From: Liolophura sinensis
Lineage: Eukaryota > Mollusca > Polyplacophora > Chitonida > Chitonidae
DNA: 64,000 nt
Reading direction: 5' to 3'
NCBI RefSeq assembly: GCF_032854445.1
Contig: NC_088296.1
Span: forward strand, 17,103,485-17,167,484
Shown here: piece by piece, positions 57,187 to 64,000 of the stretch
Position numbering within the stretch: the first letter of the stretch is position 1
Layout: each line of letters starts with the position of its first letter
Made by a program: the position numbers and the translations under genes
Notes under the pieces: model-generated
The model's database searches: none
The model's input: only the letters and a program-made list of their open reading frames with translations
Told to the model about the DNA's origin: nothing

Positions 57187-58459
57187 CTATGTGACTGGTG
57201 CATTTGAAATGATGTGGCTCATCTTTTCCTGCATACCATGAGAAGCAACAGCGTAATTATTTACACTTGCAACATTTTTGTGGCCAGTGAGTTGCATAAT
57301 AGTCGTGGGAGCTATGCCAGCATGAAGGAGACGGGTACATATTGTTTTGCGGGCACCGTGGTTTGTCAAACGGCCAGGTAAGTTCGATCGTTATGCCATG
57401 GTTTTCATAATTGATTTTAGGGTGTGCTCTCCCATTGGTTTGCATTTGTTCCATACATTACTGCAAGCTTTTCTTCTGTAATTGTAATTGATGCCGAGGT
57501 AAAATGGATTGTCGGCTGTGCACATTTTTGGTAGCCTGTGGTCCTTGTAGACTTTGTACGCCTCTACCGGGCAGTCATCCTTGTTATCGAGCGCAAATTG
57601 TTGCGGCTGGAAGGGGCGGACATGCCTGTTTGGGTTTTCACCACTCCTCGTTTTAGTTTCGCGCTCATTGTACTCCAAGTATTCTGTCCCCTGTTCATCA
57701 CATTTTAAGGTCACATCTCCCCATCTGAGTATACGATTTTCTTCCCCTCCAAGAAGGGCAAAATGAAGGGAATTCATTAACCATATTTTGTTGACAAGTG
57801 CGCGCGGACTATGGTTCCCCATTACTTTATTTTCCTTCAGGATACATTGACCATTTTCTGTCAGCGGCTCAGCTCTGTTTGGTCTGTTCCCTTTGCCTTT
57901 CTGTTTGAACTCCTTGCGTTTTGAAGCAAGGATGTGACGCGAGGTTTGAAACTCTTTGTCAAAAATAAAGCTATATGCATAGTTACGCTCACGTAGATAG
58001 CTTTCTATGGCCCTGTGATAATTGGCCAGGGTGTCTGGTTCATACTCGCTACCGTCGTGTTTTCTCAGAGAGAGAAGGTACGATCCAACGTAATTGTTCA
58101 ACTGGACGGCTGGTATGTCCTCAATTTCTCGATCTTCTTCGCGAGGATGCTTGGCAGGAATCCAGAAAATATTCTGACTACGTTTTAAGTTTTCCGGACA
58201 GTGTTTTTGTTCCTCATTGACACGACAAACTCGATTTCTCCCTCTCACCGCATTCAACGAAAGTTGGCCTCCTGTTCGGAAATGACGCCCGTTTTCGGTG
58301 GTTGTCATGGGCGTCGGTGACCAAAATTTCCTGTTCGAAAGCATCTCCTCTAGCAAGAAAATCACCGTCATAGTCGGATAGCTGCTCACTGTCCCTGTCC
58401 GACCAAAATCCGAGTTCAAAATTTGCCATGTCTGAGTCACTGCTATTCTCAGCTTCCAT
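57187..58459 (-). pseudogene. Crypton-type tyrosine recombinase, slightly broken
   Basis: The frame starts at ATG 58457-58459 with an acidic N-terminus (MEAENSSDSDMANFE) and stays open to 58214. The main part is in a neighbouring frame and joins near 58215-58240, implying a one-base shift or a tiny intron. The main part resembles the Crypton-derived DUF3504/KIAA1958-like family: SEYEPDTLANYHRAIESYL in the N-terminal DNA-binding region, GKGNRPNRAE, and EYLEYNERETKTR. Catalytic residues of tyrosine recombinases are all visible: Arg in GGEENRILRWGD, His-x-x-Arg in NHGARKT, His in TGHKN and the nucleophile Tyr in NNYAV. A single in-frame TAA (57391-57393) separates MKTMA from RSNLPGRLTNHG; the frame is otherwise continuous to TAG at 57187-57189. 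Cryptons move as circular DNA by recombination. This copy cannot make a full protein unless the two lesions are bypassed. Confidence 0.85.
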
Positions 58460-59734
58460 AATGGCGAGGTTTGCACTGGTAATACTAACAGTATAGCACA
58501 GTTCCAAAGATAAACAGTTGCACTTTTCGGAAATCCAGAAATAATATAGCAGCAACAGCAAACATTTGAAAGGAGAACGAACAGGAAAAGACGAATTTAA
58601 ATATTTACAGGAGAAAACTTAATGTGCAGATGACTTGCAAACGTCTCGAGCTAGAAATCTGGCCTGAATCGACATCAACAGCTATCAGCGTTGCGGAATG
58701 TAATTTGGCGCCAAAAATCACGAAGCAGACGACACAAAAAATTGACGAAAATATTTGATTATAACCTGTTTGTACATAATGTTGGCATGTAGACAGTGTA
58801 GAAAAAATTTTATTATTTTTTCTGGGTCTTAAATTTAGGGAGAATAAATCGCATGTTCGTGTAAGTAGGTCAGCACTGCATGGAAATCCCCGTCGAGGAC
58901 CGCATGGCTTTCCCAAGGAAAGGTCACTCGGTGAGAAAGTAGTTCCGCGCGTGCAAAATGTGATGGTGATACAAAAAAATATCACGGGGCTCTGTATCAG
59001 GCGGATAACACGCATAGGTATATGATAAACGTCATGTGCCACTGGCTCAGTCAGATATCACTTTTATTGTTACACACCCAGACGCCATGACGTCAAAAAA
59101 GAAGCATTTTTTTAGACGTTCCAGTCCAAGCTCAGCGGAATTACGTAGCGTCACGCAAGGCACGGCGTCATACAAGACGTCATGTGCGACGTCACGCTAT
59201 ATCCACAGGTCTGTGAAGATAAAAACTTGTCCAAATACACAAAATCATGATATTATTAAAATATAAATAATAAATAGAATACAGCACAGTGAAGGTTGAA
59301 TATCACAAATCTCGAGAAAGGTGGAAATCAGTCGACGTTTCACGTGTCGTGGGTTATCATTTTCACTCGAAAAATATTCGTGATATTCAACCATCACCGA
59401 CACCGTGCAATGACCTCTATATGTTCACTTCTCAGTAGAAATGTTCTGAGCTTTACCCCTGTAATGATTGCCTGTAAATTAAAGAATCAACTCTGTCACG
59501 AACAGCAAGTGCTTGCTTAGGTAAAGACACGATGGGGTATCGGCAGATTTTCTTCTCACTAGTGGCGCTGGTGTGCACGCCACAAGTCTTTTGTTGTATG
59601 ACGCAAAACATGTTGCCTGCTGCGGTTTCATCTCTGACGTATTTGGTCTACCCACTGTGACGTCGCGCTCTTAACACTGCAGTGCATGGAATGTCCAGCG
59701 TCACTGAAATGACGTCATACGTTAAATGACGTTT
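58460..59734. other. Upstream of the Crypton frame, nothing recognised
   Basis: A 145-codon minus frame (58605-59042) has no family resemblance. The 5' end of the Crypton element must lie here but cannot be placed, as Cryptons have no long terminal repeats. Confidence 0.3.
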
Positions 59735-59801
59735 TCCCCGGGCTCTGTCGGGTTTCCTCCTACCATATATACAGCCTAAAACGCCAATAAAATAAATAAA
59801 G
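59735..59801 (+). mobile_element. SINE-A 3' fragment with internal gap
   Basis: CCCCGGGCTCTGTCGGGTTT is followed after a gap by CCTAAAACGCCAATAAAATA. Confidence 0.75.
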
Positions 59802-62336
59802 AAATAGAAAACAGTGTCCACGAATCTTTGCTTCCATTCGCTCTCTTTGGAACTGAATGAACCGATCGTGATAAACATCGAGAAGAAAACAGGACAAAGT
59901 ACCGTTTTTTTTCCATCAGGTAAATTGGAGTTTTATTGTATATGTAGAGTTTCACTGGCCAAGTCATTTAACAATGCTAGATTTCACAACATCACAACAG
60001 CATCATTACCAGTATTACATTCAATAACACATAGCCTAAAATATTTAATATCAAGTACAACCTTCCTATTATATCATATAAATATTACCAGGCCCGGGAA
60101 GACTCGTAACAACTGTACTCATATATTACTACCAAGATGACTTTGTTTAAACATTCATATATATTCTTATACTAAGACCCACCTTCGGCATACACATATT
60201 TGAGAACACCTGTCGGAGATTGAGGCGTTTCATTTAACACTTACTATTTAAACGTTTTGGCAGGATGTTTCCATCCAGCCCTTATTTTTGCCACGAAGAG
60301 AGATTTGAGATGATTTATTCTACAAACTTAAAAGGCGTTTAGGAGAAGGAACATGGTAAGTTTAATTGTAGAGAATATGGTTTACTCTTTCGCTCCAGGG
60401 CTTTTATTCTCTGCCAACATTACTGCAATGCAAGTGTAAAACGTCACCAATGGTCGAGCACTACGTCATGGAAAGGGAGAAATATCTATAAAAATGTAGA
60501 CAAATATATGATTATTTCAATTTGGGTTGCACATTTTCTGCTAGAATTACACAACAAGACAAGTGTAAAACGTCACAACTTGTTGAGTAACACGTCATAG
60601 GAAGGAAGAAACATCGCAAAACACAATTCAATCTTCGTAACAGGGAAATCTTAAATAGCCCTATATCTATGTAACATCTGTGACAATTGTAAACATCAAA
60701 AAGTTACATTCACCGTTGAAATCTACCACATTGTAAAGTACTGTCTTTCATTCAGTAGGCGTCTTTTTATGTATCTTATTTCACAAAGCTTGCATGTGTT
60801 TTTTGTAGTATGGTTGCGTACATACAAAGGGGAGATAATCCTCATTCCCTGGAGGGTTGTAAACAGATTTGGCTTTTAAACAACATAAATACAAAATGCA
60901 TCAATAATACCGACTGGTGAAAAAAACTTGAAAACAAAAATCAACAAAACAAAACAAAACATAATGAAACTGCGAGCCAGCACAGGTTTCGAAAGATAAT
61001 ACGGTATACACTGAAAACCAGTATTAAATACGAACTGTTTTTCCTTATCATATATCAAACAAACGGCAGTCAAATAATCATTATGCGCCTGAAACTAATA
61101 CAAAGACCCCAATCGGAGTTAATAAACTAACGTCAGTGTAAGCTCATCAGAGCTTGATCTATCATTTACCTCACTCATACGACATCATACAATAATCAAG
61201 AGTTTTGTTCAAACGGTTACTAAAGGCTTACATGTATTTTACGTTAGCCTGATTGCTTTCATCCCCTTTCCGAATCAGCTCTAATGAAACTGTGCCCTGT
61301 ATTTGCAAGCCGTTACACTTTTGGCGCATTCTGGCGTATAATGTTGCCCCCCCCAAAAAAAGAAAAAAAAATCTCGCTAACATAATTAACTCAAGCATCC
61401 ATTCTTTTCCGCTACCACAAATCTAACCTGTACAATAACATCCTACAATTTGTGCTTTTGGTGTACAAGTTTGCCAAATAACAAGAAACTAAATTCGTTA
61501 AAATAAGCTAGAAGTCATTCCCTTCTACGTCTACGTAAATACCGCATATTTTATCACCCAATACGCCACCCATTCCACGGAATTCGTGCAGTGATACATT
61601 TACGTAGGCTGTATTACATAACTTAATTACTCTCGCTTGCAGAAGAAAGCCCCGAATAATTCTTGTGTTAGCACAGCTCAGTCTCAGCTACACTGTTAAG
61701 GTGATGGAAACATAATTTAAACGCACACATTTCGCATACTGCACAAATCGTACATGCATGACGGTTTATTGTCATGCATTTTATTTCGATGGATAGATAG
61801 AAAAAAATATAAATTAACGATCTCCGATGGACATATTGTAAATCATGTAATATAATTATCCCATGCACAGATGTTATCATTAATCAAGTGACATGGATCA
61901 AATAAATAGTAGTCTGTCATGAGTTGTTTCCCCTTCACTCACCCTAGTTACAGGGTTACGTCATGGATAGCGCGTGACGTATATCACAGAAGGACGATTG
62001 TTCGCGCAACCAGTGAAACACAACCTAACATAAATGCATACAGCTATGTCACTATCACGAGCTATATCTATTAGAGTTTCTGACAGGTGGTATATGTCAC
62101 AGCATTTTCACCGGGATTGTAGGACTATACTGAAAATGTTGATTCAACAATTTTGTATCATTTTTTAGACTTTCCCAGCTCTCATTTTCGGATTGTCCCA
62201 CCGTTGAATGCTGCAGGTTCCACGTTATTTTCATCTCTCTGTTTTTTTTTGTTTTTTTTTTGTTTTTTTTTTTTGTTAAAGCCTACCTCCTCACAAATAC
62301 CGGTATTGCCATAGACTTGTTATTCCGCCATTTTGG
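59802..62336. other. P450 3' UTR and intergenic
   Basis: Nothing coding was recognised. On the minus strand AATAAA-type signals occur near 61765 and 61779, possible ends of the P450 transcript. Confidence 0.4.
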
Positions 62337-62465
62337 TTATCTTTGTTTTTCAGATTTAGAACGAGGGATGAAACGGACTGTTAGAGGTGTATCTGTGGTC
62401 TGGAAAATCTGAGCAACAACGTTGATCTTTTCTATATCGCATTCCACACGAAAGTTCTGTAAAAT
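62337..62465 (-). CDS. Mitochondrial-clan cytochrome P450, last exon
   Basis: After acceptor TTTCAG (AG at 62466-62467) the phase-0 exon encodes 42 residues and TAA at 62337-62339. The peptide starts ILQNFRVECDIEK, includes DTPLTVRFIPRSK and ends KQR. This has the form of a P450 C-terminus, where a short beta-sheet region ends in a xPLxxxFxxR motif. Its frame continues directly from AAIK at the end of the previous exon, so the join is well supported although no single long open frame shows it. The intron between (62466-62768) holds a SINE-A fragment. Confidence 0.8.
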   Translation of the reverse strand: MLQNFRVECDIEKINVVAQIFQTTDTPLTVRFIPRSKSEKQR

Positions 62466-62618
62466 CTGAAATTGAGCAAAGAAGAACGACTTGCACGTAT
62501 GACAATCTCAACTCTCAGCTACATTACTGATAAGGCTTAATTACAGCAACTGTTTAGTTTTGTTACGTACATCTACAATATAGAAGGAAGAAAGTTGGTT
62601 CACAACAGTATCTAGCAT

Positions 62619-62743
62619 TTATTTACTTAATTGGTGTCCCTATGCTACACTCAAGAATATTTTACTTATACGACGGTGGTTAGCATTCTGGTTGAAGGTA
62701 ACCAATCAGAGCACGGGGAAAACCCAGGACAATCAATCGCTGG
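62619..62743 (-). mobile_element. SINE-A fragment in the last P450 intron
   Basis: The tail (ACACTCAAGAATATTTTACT on the plus strand) and the start of the core are present but diverged. It ends 26 bp from the exon donor at 62769. Confidence 0.75.
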
Positions 62744-62768
62744 AGATAAATCTTGATTGCCAGCTCAC

Positions 62769-62984
62769 CTTGATAGCAGCAACTTGTACATTCTGTTCAG
62801 CGAATCGCCTTCCCAGGCAATTTCGTACACCATGGCCAAATGGCAGAAGGATGTATTGGGAGAGTGGTGAGCGATACAGATGAGAGTTCTCTCCCCTTAG
62901 CCAGCGTTCTGGAATGTATTCGTCCGCGCGTTCGAAGTACTCTTCCATCCGGCACATTACAGCATTCTCCGGGAAAACAGGTGT
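62769..62984 (-). CDS. Mitochondrial-clan cytochrome P450, haem-binding exon
   Basis: The exon lies between acceptor CTCCAG and donor GTGAGC, exactly 72 codons in phase 0. It starts TPVFPENAVMCRMEEYF and holds YIPERWLRGE. The haem signature is LPFGHGVRNCLGRRFAE, with F-x-x-G-x-R-x-C-x-G and the thiolate cysteine in place. The double Arg after the Cys-x-Gly is typical of the mitochondrial P450 clan (CYP11, 24 and 27 in vertebrates; CYP10, 12 and related in invertebrates). Such enzymes sit on the inner mitochondrial membrane and take electrons from adrenodoxin. The substrate cannot be told from this part. Neighbouring exons are at 63344-63425 and 62337-62465. Confidence 0.92.
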
Positions 62985-63343
62985 CTGGAGTGAAACAGAT
63001 CGTGCAGTCATTAATACTATAACACAATGGCAATATTTTCCACATATATTAACGCAAACTTTCACAACGTTTGTTTGATTGTAATAGAGCGAAGAAAACG
63101 TTGAGCTATTCGAGAATTGGGAAATTCAAAGCAGTGTATACATACTGCAAAACTCGACTATCTGCTACCTAAACTTACCACATGTATAACAATGAGATTG
63201 TCTAATACCTCAAACAACTAACTGTACACAAACGACAAATACGAAATCATCTGCTACCTGGCATATCAGGATTATCTTATCCACAATACACCGTTTAATC
63301 ACTGTATTCGTAGGCCTATAGCACGAGCTTACTCTCCACTTAC
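62985..63343 (-). other. P450 intron
   Basis: AT-rich, bounded by donor GTAAGT (63338-63343) and acceptor CTCCAG (62985-62990). No repeat was recognised. Confidence 0.7.
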
Positions 63344-63425
63344 TCCTTTGGGCACATGGTAACCTCCCATGACAGCATCTTTAGTGAGCAAGCGCGGCGC
63401 GCCGGCCGGAAGTGGAAATATATAC
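63344..63425 (-). CDS. Mitochondrial-clan cytochrome P450, exon before the haem exon
   Basis: 82 bp between acceptor TTCTCCAG (AG at 63426-63427) and donor GTAAGT. One base of a split codon is followed by 27 codons: YIFPLPAGAPRLLTKD then AVMGGYHVPKG. This is the segment after the K-helix (ExxR) in P450s, and GYHVPKG joins in frame to TPVF of the next exon to give the usual PKGT. The exon is too short to stand out as an open frame. The ExxR motif itself should be at the end of the preceding exon, not found in the remaining 575 bases. Confidence 0.85.
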
Positions 63426-64000
63426 CTGGAGAAATAGATATATAGATATGAAAGCTTAATAGAAAAAGTTCACGTGAAATACATGAATGATCACATAACC
63501 TAATAACTAAATTCTTAAATAGGTAAATATGTAAATATCTTGCTTGAATTGCTGCTAAATATGGAGTTATTTAATCAACCTTTGGCTCACAGAAGAAACA
63601 TCTAAATTTTAACACCTTCCAAAATGTCCTTACAATTTGCGTATGTCCCAAGTATAGCTACACGATACACAAATGTTTAATGCTGTTTTTGGACATGTAT
63701 CGGATTTCTTATAAGTTCACTGACATGTTTTATTACTATTTTGTTTTTGGTTTTTGTTTTTGTTTTTATTTTTTTATTTTTTTTATGTGCCAATACTTTA
63801 TCCGCGCTAATGTAAGTTCATATTTCATCGCTAATGCTTGTACACAACTGTATGAGATTTCAAAAACTACCTGGCAGACAGGCCATACAGAACATGGCCA
63901 GTATACAAATCATTACAATAGAAGGTACTGTTTGAAAAGATGTACATGAAAAGTGTTCAATATATCTATTGCGCATGTGGGTTAACCTCACCCAAGGAAT
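63426..64000 (-). other. P450 upstream intron, window end
   Basis: No upstream P450 exon (ExxR or I-helix) was recognised. T-rich runs lie near 63740-63785. Confidence 0.4.

Noticed and set aside
58605-59042. Minus frame of 145 codons upstream of the Crypton
   Set aside because: No family resemblance and composition of random translation; it lies where the Crypton 5' end should be.

Overview
The window is AT-rich animal DNA. Genes are split by GT-AG introns, intergenic space is large, and tRNA-derived SINEs, foldback elements and minisatellites are everywhere. The organism is most likely a mollusc or another lophotrochozoan. The reasons are the fibrinogen-domain gene family and two SINE families whose tails resemble those I know from molluscan genomes; this is inference, not a database result. 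Most long open reading frames here are minisatellites whose unit length is not a multiple of three, so all frames stay open.

Layout. (1) 1.47-1.60 kb, plus strand: last coding exon of ornithine decarboxylase antizyme, followed by its 3' UTR and a triplicated segment of about 800 bp period (2.3-4.2 kb). (2) 4.2-18 kb: no convincing gene. It holds a 1,021-bp inverted-repeat transposon with an 8-bp target duplication, smaller foldback elements, and copies of two SINE families called SINE-A and SINE-B here. (3) 18.1-53.7 kb, minus strand: four tandem copies of a three-exon gene for a secreted protein with signal peptide, PAN/Apple domain, short EGF-like domain and C-terminal fibrinogen-related domain (FReD). 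In transcriptional order they are D (53.7-49.0 kb, intact, 372 aa), C (44.8-42.3 kb, pseudogene), B (38.4-34.4 kb, pseudogene) and A (32.8-18.1 kb, intact, 366 aa). Splice phases agree in both intact copies (PAN-EGF phase 0, EGF-FReD phase 1). Introns and spacers are packed with unrelated minisatellites; one, just upstream of the FReD exon of copy A, is built from copies of that exon's own splice acceptor. (4) 57.1-58.5 kb, minus strand: a slightly broken Crypton-type tyrosine recombinase. About 20 bp past its stop codon lies a perfect 32-bp palindrome with an 11-bp spacer. (5) 62.3-63.4 kb, minus strand: the last three coding exons of a mitochondrial-clan cytochrome P450, whose 5' part lies beyond the window.

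The genes do not form one pathway. The FReD family would act outside the cell, probably as lectin-like recognition proteins. The antizyme controls polyamine levels. The P450 would be a mitochondrial mono-oxygenase. The two things most worth checking are the recombinase with its palindrome, and the expansion, decay and minisatellite load of the PAN-EGF-FReD cluster.
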